Assembly: GCF_011397635.1 (NCBI RefSeq)
Contig: NC_064771.1
Location: 17,051,379 to 17,115,378 of the forward strand
DNA: 64,000 nt
From: Epinephelus fuscoguttatus
Lineage: Eukaryota > Chordata > Actinopteri > Perciformes > Serranidae
Reading direction: 5' to 3'
Position 1 is the stretch's first letter, and each line of letters starts with the position of its first letter. The translations under genes and the position numbers were made by a program. The notes under the pieces were generated by a model. The model had not been told where the DNA came from. It saw only the letters and a list, made by a program, of their open reading frames with translations, and did not search any database. This document shows positions 16,354 through 29,759 of the stretch, piece by piece.

Positions 16354-17769
16354 CAGCTGGAAGAAGTATTCAGATCTTTTACTTTGGTAAAAGTGCAGTA
16401 CCACATGGTAAATATATTCTGTTACAAGTACAAGTCCTGCATTCATCTTTTATAAGTATTAGCATTAAAAAAATATACTTAAAGTACCAAAGTAAAGGTA
16501 ATTATGCAGAAAGGCCCCTTTCAGAATGATGTATATTATATTAGTGGATTATAATTAGGGATGCATTCATGTGTACATCACTTTAAACTTGCAGCTGGTA
16601 ACAGTGGAGCTAGACTTAATTACTTTATAGAGTTAATAAAATATGTTATCTTGCATGTAATAATACATCATAATTTAATTGTTGGCTCTTTTTTTGCATT
16701 ATTAGGATTTGAGTCTGCAAACTAACTGAAGTTAATAAGCTGATAGCAGCTTTATAGTTGAAATTCAACAATTAATCAAGTGTGTCTGTACATATCTATC
16801 TACAAAGCATCTGTGACAATTTATTACATATTCTTAGGACTGTTTAGTTGAACTTAACTTTAAAAATAAGGATTTTGGATGACGCATATAATTTAGATTT
16901 TAATTAGTATATTAGTCAGTAAGTGAAATAATTAATAATGGATGAAATATACCTACTCTGCCTTTGTGTTAACAGTAACAACTGCATCATAAAAAACATC
17001 ATGAAATATACTCCAAGATAATGTGTAATCCCTGCACTGAAACGTGTGCATGTGTCAGCATCCATGCGGCCAAAGTCAGTTTCATTTTTGGGACTGGACA
17101 GTGTTGAGCTGCATTCAAACAATGCATATTTCTCTTGGATCACTGTTTGAGCATGGCGTCAGTTACAAAAACCGAACACAGCCTTCTCAGATAAATTAAC
17201 CTATTTAATGTTGGCAGAATGAACAGACGCATTTCTGTTTCTTTTGCCCTCATTAATTAAGTTAATTTATTGGACAGTGACCATGAGTGACCAGTTGTAT
17301 TGAAAAACATAAGTTTTCTTTACCTAACAAGCTTTAATGTGTCATAGCTGTTAAATTTAGGTACTATTTACTCAAGACGTGATATAATCTACTCAAACAA
17401 ACTGAGTGTAAATTGTCACCTCACTTTCTATAGGTTTGTTTTTAACAGTGTTGGAACTATAAAGCAGAGCAAAGTGAATAGTTCAAGTAAAACTAAATAA
17501 TTCTGAGAATATGTGGTGAATTGTTACATATACTCTAAATAATCCGTAAACATCTACAGACAAAGCAAAATAGTTAAATTGTTGAATCTCAACCAATAAG
17601 CTGTGGAAATGTTACAAATACTCCATAAACTATCTGAAGACAGACTATCCAAATTAAGTGTTACTGTGGAGTTCGCCCTCTAAACTGTAGTGGAGTAGAA
17701 CTATAAAATAGCAGAAAATAGAAATACAAAAGTAAAGTGCAGGTACCTCAAAACTTACTTCCACCACTG
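16354..17769. mobile_element. Second hAT-like element of the CAGTGGTGGAA family
   Basis: The left end is cagctggaagaagtattcag and the right end is acttacttccaccactg, the inverted form of CAGTGGTGGAAGTAAGT. The internal sub-terminal text 'acaagtacaagtcctgcatt' is typical of this family. I could not find a matching 8-bp duplication, so one end may be eroded. It lies about 850 bp downstream of the pentraxin stop. Confidence 0.65.
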
Positions 17770-19291
17770 CAAACCTGTTAATATCAAACACAAAATACTG
17801 ATGTGCCAGATGTATCCATCAGATGGCACTCTGCACTAGTTCACATCAAACAGGGACTCATGTCAAACTCAGCATTATCATGCACTGATGTGATTTGGCA
17901 CAGTTAGGAAGCGAGGTTATTAAAGAGGCAACTAATAAGTGATTAAGTTTAACAGCCTTGAATGATATTAGATTTAAATTGATAACTGCACTAAGTGCGA
18001 TATTCAATAGATTCAATAGATTTAAAGGTATCTTGTCGTAATTTAACACACATTTACAAATAAAAACTGCTTTCATGCATTCAGTTACACACATTAGTTT
18101 GTCCAATGCCACTGATTATAGAAATGTGAAAGGGATATTAAAACAGCAAACTGAGAGAGATGCATTATTTCTACTGTAGACTTAATGATTTAACTGCACT
18201 CAGAGACAAATAGCAATTATCATGTTTAATATCCATCGCCATAATGTTGCCTTCGGTAAGCGTGCTCACTCATGAATTTTCCATGTTTTCGACTGATGTA
18301 AGAACGCTTTTGGGTCTGAAATAAAATCTCACCATGTGCATAACTAATAATGTTTGTAATTAAAGAGAATATTTCGTCTTTGAACTCTTGCAGCTTCCTT
18401 TTCTTAATCATCTTTTTTGTGGAGAGATTTTAAAACTTGTATGTTTTAGTCCAACAGGGGAGTTATTAAATGTGGTTTATTTCTTCTGTATTTATGAGAT
18501 TTTTAAAAAGGATTTCAGTGGTTTGACGAGAGAGGGAAGAGGCACTAAAATTCCACAAAGATAGAGAAATACTCAGTTCTCCATCAAATGATTTTTACCG
18601 AGTCTGTCATTTTCACTGAATTTGTAATGCTTATCATGCTTTAAATCAAATGTGATTTTTCAGGAGACCATTTATCAACTCAAAAATGAAAGACAAACCA
18701 TCACTGAAATCTCCTGTTCTCCTCTTTAAAGGGCCTTTGTCTCTATATTTTTGTCTCATGTCTCCACTGTTCCTCAGTAAACCCAAACAGACAGGCTAAG
18801 ATGGATGGTTACATGTTACTTGCAGAAATCAAGTCATATGGAGCTGCTTCACTAACAAACCCCCTCAGAATAAGCTCAAGGTCAGATCCTCTCCATCCAA
18901 GTGTAACACAGTAACCCTAAGTTCCAGTGCGCCGTCTCTGTTTCTCTCCATGGCTCCGTGCACTCATCCTCCCCTTGCCTGCACCACCATCGTGACCTCC
19001 TTGCAGAGACGAGGGAGAAGGTTCCAGTGCGCGGCCCATGCAGCAGGCTCCCTTGAGGGTGGGAAAGTGCCGCGTTTCCGAGTGTGTGTGTTTATTCCGA
19101 CCAAATCACCCGTCGGCTCTCTCGCAGCAGCTAAATAAGGAGAAGGCAGGGCCAATGAGTTCTGACTGCGGGTCAGCAGCCAAATGTTCCACCTTCTTGG
19201 ATGTTGCAATGCATCAATCGCAGTGCCCACTCACTGTGTGGTAACACCTTTGTGGACCATCTGCCCAAGCCTGGCTTCTCAGCCCTCTGGT

Positions 19292-19363
<72 letters not shown>

Positions 19364-21050
19364 TCTGTTATTTCCTTCTTTTTGCATCTCTGCCCAAGAG
19401 GGGTACTAATTCCTCATACACACACATATGCAAAAACTCCTTCTTTAAAATGCAAATAAAATATAAAACTGCATTTTTCTTTTGTCAACACAACCTTTTC
19501 ATAATATTCTGGGGCCACACACTCCACTGTTTCTGCACCAAAGGAACACTTAAAGTGTGTAACAGAAGGACAAAATTAGTGGCCGTGCCTCTTCACAGAG
19601 TGGATAATTATTCCCTCTGTGTCACTGTACTGCATGTAATACCCAACTAAGCAAACAGTTGCAGGGCCCCTTGTCCCGCTCGCGGACAGGGCCGCCAGTG
19701 TGGGCCTGTGAGATCTGCATATTGGCCCATGGTGGTTTAAGCTGTCTGAGGCAAGGCGGTGCCACTGACTGTATGTCCGTGCGTGTGGAGCTGGTGAAAA
19801 TGTTTTCCACGCGAGAGGAGATAGACGGCAAGAGGGAGCCCCGCGTGAGCCGGGCGAGGGGGAGACAGAAGGAGGGCCGTTCTGGATTCCTTCGAGCAAC
19901 TCCAAATAGATTTCCAGGCAAAACATATTTGCATACGCAAGACAGTGCTACGAGCTATCTGAGTGAGCTGTGGCATGTGTGCATTGAACAGATGGATAAT
20001 TTTTTTAGAGCTTTCTTGCAGAAATTTCAGCCCATTAAATTGAGATCTTGGGCATTATTCAGCCTGCTTTTGTTCACCACGCTCACAAAGCATCATCAAG
20101 ATCAAGTTGCTCTTGTTTATTAGATTTGGTGTCTGATAGATTATCACAGATGAATCAAAAACAAGAAAAGAAGATTAGATTCTGGGAATTCATGCATTAA
20201 CAAAGCCAAGACATGCACACAGAGCAGAGCAGTGAGCATTGTGAAAAGGGAACCTGTCCAAAGGACTGAAGTTTGCTGTCCATTGTATGCTCGCTCATGA
20301 TCATCTGTGATATGCTACAGGCCACACTAGAGGTCAAAAAGATTTGTCCCTTTTGTCAAATATTTGTCTTGAAGTTTTGCTGTACATTGTTTTGTTTCAG
20401 AAAATAAAAATATGTATGTTCAAAGGGATGTTATTCAAAAAATGCCTCATGAACTTTTAATCTTTTCTCATAAAATGTGCACCAAAACCCAGATGGAGGG
20501 TGAAGCTGCGACCTGAATGTCAGTTTCTCCTCTACTCTACTGTTCTGTCTCTGTCTCTCTTTCGCTCCTAGAGGTTGTAATCTGCCAGTATGGCCGCTTG
20601 TCCTCCCCCTCTGGGCTGTATGAAAAATTCACCAGGCCTTCCCATTAGAGTCAGTCTGAATCAGGGAGCAGGCGTTACAATGGCCACACACGACACATTT
20701 TTATCACTCGACACTTAACAACGCAAATGTTATGTTTATGAAACACAAAAATCACAGCAGTCGCCTTGTTCTTTTTTTTTTTTTTTTGCTGCGGGTCAGA
20801 TCAGGCACATAGGCTACTATATGTACTGTTCATACAGATGCACACATACACAGAAGCATCAGCAGTCCTGAGTTGTTAAAAACAGATGGACTCTACCCTT
20901 TTCAGTGCAGACTTTTCACACTGATGGTGCGAGACCTGACCTTTACCGTGTCAGAGTGTGAGAGCAGTTGGCTCTTTCTGGTGTGATACCTCCAGACAGG
21001 ATGTGGCTGTTTTTGTATTTTCGATGTACGTTGTATGCGACCACCCCTCC
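17770..21050. other. Intergenic, no gene seen
   Basis: This holds mixed AT-rich sequence, a (CA)n microsatellite at about 19290-19361 and a T-tract near 20770. A more complex, GC-richer patch lies at about 18900-19260 and 19640-19900. The frames there (for example 18950-19138 and 19659-20123) overlap on both strands, and none shows a domain. Confidence 0.5.
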
Positions 21051-21059
21051 AGGAGGGTC

Positions 21060-21342
21060 TGGGCAGTATTCCATCCCCAGGAGAATATTTTAGAAACTTA
21101 CAGTGAATCTGACCATTTTAAGAATTTTGAAAAGGAAAGAAAGATATAAATATATATATATATTTAAAAAAAAAAAAAAGCCCATGTATGCGGTTATCAG
21201 TTATGGTGATTGAATGCTGTTGGGTACCCAGCATGTAATTGAGGGCAATGTGATTAAATTTTAATGAAATACTATATATATATATATATATATATATATT
21301 ATGACTTTATTCAATATTATACCATGAAGATTTTTTTTTTTG
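21060..21342 (+). repeat. Dispersed repeat flank from which the minisatellite appears to extend
   Basis: It matches 11275-11560 in several ordered phrases (see that entry) and includes a (TA)n block at about 21271-21299. It passes directly into 'ggcatactaatctatggcatg' and then the tandem array. Confidence 0.5.
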
Positions 21343-24300
21343 GCATACTAATCTATGGCATGTTTATGAATTTGGCATACTATACTATGACATTTCTTCA
21401 TGATTTTTGTCGACATACTATACTATGAGATTTTTTTCATGGTTTTGGACGACATACTATACTATGAGATTTTTTTCATCATTTTGGACGACATACTATG
21501 CTATGACATTTTTTCCATGGTTTTGGACGACATACTATACTATGACATTTTTTCATGGTTTTGGACGACATACTATACTATGAGTTTTTTTCATGGTTTT
21601 GGACGACATACTATACTATGACTTTTTTTCATGGTTTTGGACGACATACTATACTATGACTTTTTTTCATGGTTTTGGACGACATACTATACTATGACAT
21701 TTTTTCATGGTTTTGGACGACATACTATACTATGAGTTTTTTTCATGGTTTTGGACGACATACTATACTATGAGTTTTTTTCATGGTTTTGGACGACATA
21801 CTATACTATGACATTTTTTCCATGGTTTTGGACGACATACTATACTATGAGTTTTTATTCATCATTTTGGACGACATACTATACTATGACATTTTTTCAT
21901 GGTTTTGGACGACATAATATACTATGAGTTTTTTTCATGGTTTTGGACGACATACTATATTATGAGTTTTTATTCATCATTTTGGACGACATACTATACT
22001 ATGACATTTTTTTCATGGTTTTGGACGACATACTATATTATGAGTTTTTTTTCATCATTTTGGACGACATACTATACTATGAGTTTTTTTTCATCATTTT
22101 TGAAGACATGCTATACTATGACATTTTTTCAGGGTTTTGGCCATACATATCATACATTAACACTTTGTCACAATTTTGGCCATACATATCATACTTTAAC
22201 ATTTTCTCATGATTTCGGGCGACAAACTATACTATGACATTTTTTCAAGATTTTTGACGATATACTATACTATGACTTTTTTTGATGGTTTTGGACTTCA
22301 TACTATACTATGAGTTTTTTTTCATGATTTTGGACTTTATAATATACTATGACATTTTTTTCACGGTTTTGGACAACATACTATACTATGAGGTTTTTTT
22401 CATGGTTTTGGACGACATACTATACTATGACATTTTTTTCATGGTTTTGGACGACATACTATACTATGACTTTTTTTGATGGTTTTGGACGACATACTAT
22501 ACTATGAGGGTTTCTTTTCATGATTTTGGACAATTTACTATGCTATGACTTTTTTTCATGGTTTTGGACGACATACTATACTATGAGTTTTTTTATGATT
22601 TTGCACGACACACTATACTATGAGTTTTTTTTCATGATTTTGGAAGACATACTATAGTATGACGGTTTTTTTCATGATTTTGGACAATTTACTATACTAT
22701 GAGTTTTTTTTCTTGATTTTGGACGACATACTATATACTATGAGTTTTTTTCATGATTTTGGATGACATACTAGACTATGAGTTTTTTTCATGATTTTGG
22801 AAGACATACTATAGTATGAGTTTTCTTTTTCATGATTTTGGACGATTTACTATACTATGAGTTTTTTTCATGACTTTGGACGACATACTATACTGTCAGT
22901 TTTTTTCATGATTTTGGACGACATACTATACTGTGAGTTTTATTTCCATGATATTGGACAACATATTATACTGTGAGTTTTTTTTCATGGTTTTGGATGA
23001 CATGCTATACTATGAGTTTTTTGTCATGATTTTGGACGACATACTATACTATGCCATTTTTTCATCATTTTGGACGACATACTATACGATGAGTTTTTTT
23101 CATGATTTTGGACGACATACTATACTGTGAGTTTTATTTCCATGATATTGGACAACATATTATACTGTGAGTTTTTTTTCATGATTTTGGATGACATGCT
23201 ATACTATGAGTTTTTTGTCATGATTTTGGATGACATACTATACTATGACATTTTTTCATCATTTTGGACGACATACTATACGATGAGCTTTTTTCATGGT
23301 TTTGGACTTCATACTATACTATGAGTTTTTTTTCATGATTTTGGATGACATACTATACTATGAGTTTTTTTCATGGTTTTGGACGACATACTATACTATG
23401 AGTTTTTTTCATGATTTTTTGGATGACATACTATACTGTGAGGTTTTTTTTCATGATTTTGGATGACATACTATACTATGACATTTTTTCATGATGTTGG
23501 ACAACATACTTTACTATGAGTTTTTTTCATGGTTTTGGACTTCGTACTTTCCTATGAGTTTTTTTACATGGTCTTGGACGACATACTATACTATGAGTTT
23601 TTTTCATGATTTTGGACGACATACTATACTATGACATTTTTTCATGGTCTTGGACGACATACTGTACTGTGAGTTTTTTTTCATGATTTTAGATGACATA
23701 CTATACTATGAGTTTTTTTCAAGACTTTTGACGACATACTATACTATGACATTTTTTCATGATTTTGGACAATATGCTTTCCAACGAGTTTTTTTTCATA
23801 ATTTTGGACGACATACTATACTATGAGTTTTTTTGATAAGTTTGGAAGACATACTATACTACAAGTTTTTTTCATGGTTTTGGCCATACATATCATACTT
23901 CAACATTTTGTCATGATTTTGGATGACATATTATCCTGTGACTTCTTTTCATGGTTTTGGACGACATACTATACCATGACATTTTTTCATGGTTTTGGAC
24001 GACATACATTATACTATGACATTTTTTCATGGTGTTGGCCATACATATCATACTTCAACATTTTGTCATGATTTTGGATGACATATTATCCTGTGACTTC
24101 TTTTCATGGTTTTGGACGACATACTATACCATGACATTTTTTCATGGTTTTGGACGACATACATTATACTATGACATTTTTTCATGGTGTTGGCCATACA
24201 TATCATACTTTAACATTTTGTCATGATTTTGGACGACATACTATACTGTGCCATTTTTTCATGATTTTGGACAACATTCTATACTATGACCTTTTTTCAT

Positions 24301-24475
24301 GATGTGGCTATCATACATATTATAACATTTGTCATGATTTTGGCACTATGACATTTTGGATACACATACTTATCTGACTTTCAAATGACATTTTTATGGT
24401 TTGGACATATCATATACATTTTTTCATGATTTTGGACAACATTCTATACTATGACCTTTTTTCATGATTTTGGAG
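21343..24475. repeat. Giant AT-rich minisatellite, block A (unit about 38-39 bp)
   Basis: The array repeats 'catggttttggacgacata' followed by 'ctatactatgacatttttt', with variants gag/gac, ggt/gat and gacgac/gatgac. Unit length varies by T-tract length. Larger multimers are duplicated: 194 bp (22935 and 23129) and 155 bp (23881 and 24036, with a third start at 24191). Open frames reading MVLDDILYYEFF-like peptides are artefacts of the repeat. Confidence 0.97.
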
Positions 24476-24797
24476 GCTTTTATAACGCTCTGCACTACGA
24501 CATTTTAATATAACATACTTATCTGACTTTCAAATGACTTCCCAAGAGTTTTTCTATAACAGGCTCGATAAAAAGAGGGAGACACAAGGGTAAATTCACA
24601 AATGAAGTCATTTATTGACCAAAAGAGTAGGTATTGTAGGCATGTGTGGGTGCTGTCCTGTGAAGACAATAGGAAAGAAATAAACACAAAGCTGGTGTGA
24701 TCTGGAGAGGTCTGCCACGGACTGCAAGGTGTGTCGAGTGCCAATGATTGCAGTCAGTCAGGTCTTCTGCCCTGGAATCAGAAAAGAAAACTTCTGA
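24476..24797. other. Non-repetitive island inside the minisatellite
   Basis: About 320 bp do not follow the 38-bp unit. On the minus strand they contain a pyrimidine tract ending tattgtcttcacag, then AATAAA (in 'ggtcaataaatgacttc'). This resembles a terminal exon or LTR-like poly(A) region. The phrase 'tatctgactttcaaatgac' occurs here (about 24520) and also just before the island (about 24371). No protein is recognised. Confidence 0.5.
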
Positions 24798-27700
24798 CCA
24801 CATACTATAATATGAGGTTTTTTCATGATTTTGAACGACATGCTATACTGTGACATTTTTTCATGATTTTGAACGACATGCTATACTATGACATTTTTTC
24901 ATGACTTTGGACGACATGCTATACTAGGATAATTTTTGATGGTTTTGGTCAAAATACTATACTGTGACATTTTTTCATGATTTTGAACGACATGCTATAC
25001 TGTGACATTTTTTCATGATTTTGAACGACATGCTATACTATGACATTTTTTCATGACTTTGGACGACATGCTATACTAGGATAATTTTTGATGGTTTTGG
25101 TCAAAATACTATACTGTGACATTTTTTCATGATTTTGAACAACATGCTATAGTGTGACGTTTTTCATGATTTGGACGACATACTATACGATGACATTTTT
25201 TCATGATTTTACACGACACGCTATACTATGATGTTTTTCCATGATTTTGAACGACATGCTATACTATGACATGTTTTCATGATTTTTGCGGACATGCTAC
25301 ACTATGACATTTTTTCATGGTTTTAGACGACATACTACACTATGATGATTTCTCATGATTTTGAACAACATGCTATACTATAAGGTTTTTTCATGACTTT
25401 GGATGACATGCTATACTATGACATTTTTTCATGATGTTGGACGTCATGTTATACTAGGATGTTTTTTTTTATGGTTTTGGACGATATACTGTACTATAAC
25501 ATTTTTTCATGGTTTTGGACGACATACTGTACTATGAGATTTTTTCATGGTTTTGGACGACATACTGTACTATGACATTTTTTTCATGGTTTTGGACGAC
25601 ATACTATACTATGACATTTTTTTTCATGGTTTTGGACGACATACTATACTATGAGTTTTTTTTCATGGTTTTGGACGACATACTATACTATGACATTTTT
25701 TCATGGTTTTGGACGACATACTATACTATGACATTTTTTTTCATGGTTTTGGACGACATACTATACTATGAGTTTTTTTTCATGGTTTTGGACGACATAC
25801 TATATACTTTGACATTTTTTTCATGATTTTGAACGACATGCTATACTATGACGTTTTTTCATGACTTTGGACGACATACTATACTATGATGTTTTTTCAT
25901 GATTTTTGATGACATACTATGTTATGACGTTTTTTCATGATTTTGGACGACATGCTATACTAAGACCTTTTTTTATGATTTTGAATGACATGCTATATAC
26001 TATTACGTTTTTTCATGATTATGAACAACATGCTATACTGTGACATTCTTTCATGATTTTCAATGACATGATATATACTATGAGTTTTTTTCATGGTGTT
26101 GGACAACATACCATACTATGACATTTTTTCATGATTTTAGATGACATATGACATTTTTTCATGACTTTGGACAACATGCTATACTATGATGTTTTTACAT
26201 GAATTTGAACGACATGCTATGATGTTTTTTAATGATTTTGGACGACATGCTATACTATGACATTTTTTCATGATTGTAGACGACATATGACATTTTTTCC
26301 TGATTTTTGACGACATGCTATACTATAATGTTTTCTCATGAATTTGGATGACATGCTATACTATGATGTTTTTTCATGATTTTAGACAACATATGACATT
26401 TTTCATGATTTTTGACGACATACTATACTATGACATTTTTTCATGATTTTGAATGACATACTATACTATGATGTTTTCTCATGATTTTAGACAACATATG
26501 ACATTTTTCATGATTTTTGACGACATACTATACTATGAGATTTTTTAATGATTTTGAATGACATGCTATACTATGATATGTTTTCATGATTTTAGACGAC
26601 ACATGACATTTTTTCATGGTTTTGAACGACATGCTATACTCTGACATTTTTTCATGATTTTGGACAACATACTATACTATGACGTGTTTTTCATGTTTTT
26701 TTGACGACATGCTATACTCTGATCTTTTTCTTGATTTTGGACGACATGCTATACTATGACATTTTTTCATGGTTTTGAACGACATGCTATACTATGACAT
26801 TTTTTCATGGTTTTGGACGACATACTACACTATGATATGTTTTCATGATTTTAGACGACACATGACATTTTTTTTATGGTTTTGAATGACATACTATACT
26901 ATGACATTTTTTCATGGTTTTCGACAATATACTATACTATGACTTTTTTTCATGGTTTTGAAAGACATGCTATACTATGACACTTTTTCATGGTTTTGGC
27001 CATACATATCAAACTTTGACATTTTTTCATGGTTTTGGACGACATACTATACTATGACTTTTTTTTCATGAGTTTTGCCGACATGCTGTACTATGACATT
27101 TTTCATGTTTTTTGACGACATGCTATGACATTTTTTCAGGGTTTTGGCCATACATACTACAACATGACATTGTTCTCATGGTTTTTGACAACATACTATA
27201 GTATGACTTTTTTTCATGGTGTTCGACAACATCCTATACTATGACTTTTTTTCATGGTTTTGGACAACATCCTATACTATGACATTTTTTCACGGTGTTG
27301 GACGAAATACTATACCATGACATTTTTTCATGGTTTTGAACGACCTACTATACTATGACATTTTTTCAAGATTTTGGACGACATACTTCAAAATGAGATT
27401 TTTCATGTTCTCTGACGACATACTATACTATGACATTTTTTCATGGTTTTGGACGACATACTATACTATGACATTTTTTCATGGTTTTGGACGACATACT
27501 ATGCTATGACATTTTTTCATGGTTTTGGACGACATACTACACTATGAGTTTTTTTCATGGTTTTGGATGACATACTATAGTATGACTTTTTTGTGATTTT
27601 GTACGACATGCTATACTATGATCTTTTTTATGATTTTGGGCAACATGTTATACTATGATGTTCTTTCATTATTTTGGACGACATTCTATAGTATTACATT

Positions 27701-28731
27701 TTTTCTTGATTTTGGATGACATATACACCATGATGTTTTTTCACGGTTTTGGCCATACATCTCATACTTTGACATCATGGTTTTGGAGGACAAACTATAC
27801 TATGACTTTTTTTCATGATTTTGGATGGCATACTACACTATGCTTTTTTTCATAGTTTTGGACAACATACTATACTATGAGTTTTTATCATTGCTTAGGA
27901 CAACATACTATACTATGATATTTTTTCATTGTTTTTCAATGACATACTATACTGTGACTTTTTTCATGGTTTTAGACGAAATAGTATAATAAGACATTTT
28001 TTCATGTTTTTTATGACATTTTCATGGTTTTGGACGATATACTATACTAGGACATTGTTTTCATGGTTTTGGACGACATACTATACTATGAGCTTTTTTC
28101 ATGACTTTGGATGACATGTTTTATTATGAGCTTTTTATTATGATTTTGGATGACATGGTATGCTATGATCTTTTTTTTCATGGTTTTGGACGACATGCTA
28201 TACTATGTCTTTTTTTATGATTTTGGATGACATGTTTTATTATGAGCTTTTTATTATGATTTTGGATGACATGGTATGCTATGATCTTTTTTTTCATGGT
28301 TTTGGACGACATGCTTTACTATGCCTTTATTTCTTGATTTTGGACGACATAATATACTATGAGCTTTTTTCATGATCTTGGACGACGTGCTACACTATGA
28401 TGTTCTTAGGATTTTGGACTACATTGTATACTATGATGTTTTATTCATGGTTTTGGATGACGTCCTATACTATGACATTTTTTTCATGATTTTTGATGAC
28501 ATGCTATACTATGTCATTTTTTCGTCATTTTGAATAACATCTATACTATGACGTTTTTCATGATTTTGAACAACATGCTATACATACTATATTATGAGTT
28601 TTTTTTCATCATTTTTGAATGACCTACTATACTATGACATTTTTTCATGATTTTGGACGGCATACTTCAAAATGAGATTTTTCATGTTCTCTGATGACAT
28701 ACTATACTATACTATGACATTTTTTCATGGT
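24798..28731. repeat. Giant AT-rich minisatellite, block B
   Basis: The same unit as block A, but richer in 'gattttgaacgacatgc' variants in its first part and in canonical 'ggttttggacgacatac' units at about 25500-25800. Local multimer duplications include 152 bp (ggataattttt at 24927 and 25079) and 116 bp (tgacatgtttta at 28112 and 28228). It ends at 'catggttgaattgatgctgg'. Confidence 0.97.
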
Positions 28732-29450
28732 TGAATTGATGCTGGTGAATTGATGAATTGGTGCTGAATTGATTTTGACTATTTTTTATAAAATCTGTCT
28801 CTTGTTGCTCCCCCCAAACTCAGTGCATGTGCACTATAAAATCACAAGATTATGCCTTTAATTACTTTAAGTTAAATTTTTGTCATCATTTTCTCATCCC
28901 ACCTTCTGATTTTTTTTAAAAAAATAACAATAATAATAATAATTATTATTATTGTAAATAACATTTATTTCAATTTTTGATAGTGTCTCCAGAAAAGTAA
29001 TTTAACATGTAGTTTTACGATGGGCCGAGATCATTTAAAAACAAACAAACAAATACAATTAAATATAAACAATTAAAAAATGAATAATATAACTATAACT
29101 AACTAAATATAATCATCAGCTGAATTAAAGTGGGAATGGGTCTTGTCCATTGCCTGCATGAACATCTTATTTTGGACGTGATGTCGTATGATGTCGATTT
29201 GATTAATCTATAAATAAGTAACACTGTCCATGTTATATTCATAAGACAGCAACACAATCGGTCGTGGCTTGGCAGATGTCTGACAAAATAGGTAAGCAAT
29301 GTAATGAAAAGTAAACCACTAGTATGTACTGTAAGCAATATATTTCACAAAAACACAATAAAACAAATGTCCAGCTAAAATTACAAACACTTCACATCCT
29401 GCCAATACCAATCCATCTTGGTGATGTCTCTCCCACCCCCCAAAAAACGT
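28732..29450. other. Intergenic AT-rich DNA
   Basis: It contains an (AAT)n/(ATT)n palindromic tract at about 28922-28955 and A-rich stretches. No gene is seen. Confidence 0.5.
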
Positions 29451-29454
29451 GGCA

Positions 29455-29700
29455 TCAGATAGTAGAAGGGAGAGGAGGCTCTGTGGTTGAATGCATTGTG
29501 GCTTTTAGCAGTGAATTCCCCTCCGTAGCCTCTGGGCTGGCCTCTCCTGTGAACATATGAACCGTGCCACAGCGTGTGGCGCTGGGAGATGGTCCAGGGC
29601 CTCCTGATTAAATATTACAGCCCTCTAAATGGATGGAGATTAGCCTCTGTGGGAATGTTAGGGCTTAATTTACCCCCCGGCCAGATGTGTGCGTGTATGA
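29455..29700. promoter_or_regulatory. Candidate non-coding regulatory island
   Basis: Complex, repeat-free, GC-richer sequence with phrases such as 'cctcctgattaaatatta' and 'gggcttaatttacc', which contain homeodomain-like TAAT cores. It is embedded in otherwise simple DNA. It has the texture of a conserved non-coding element, but conservation cannot be tested here. Confidence 0.25.
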
Positions 29701-29707
29701 GAGAGAG

Positions 29708-29752
<45 letters not shown>
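29696..29752. repeat. (GA)n-(GT)n microsatellite
   Basis: A short GA tract runs into about 21 GT dinucleotides. Confidence 0.95.
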
Positions 29753-29755
<3 letters not shown>

Positions 29756-29759
29756 GATA

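Noticed and set aside
19659-20123. 154-aa + strand open frame, with minus-strand frames overlapping
   Set aside because: Several long frames overlap on both strands in a GC-richer patch; none has a recognisable domain.
21400-28114. Many open frames with repeated MVLDDILYYEFF-like peptides
   Set aside because: They are translations of the minisatellite. The unit length varies and frames shift between copies, so no repeat protein is encoded.
21343-28731. Regular repeats suggestive of a CRISPR-like array
   Set aside because: There are no unique spacers; the whole unit repeats head to tail, and the genome is vertebrate.
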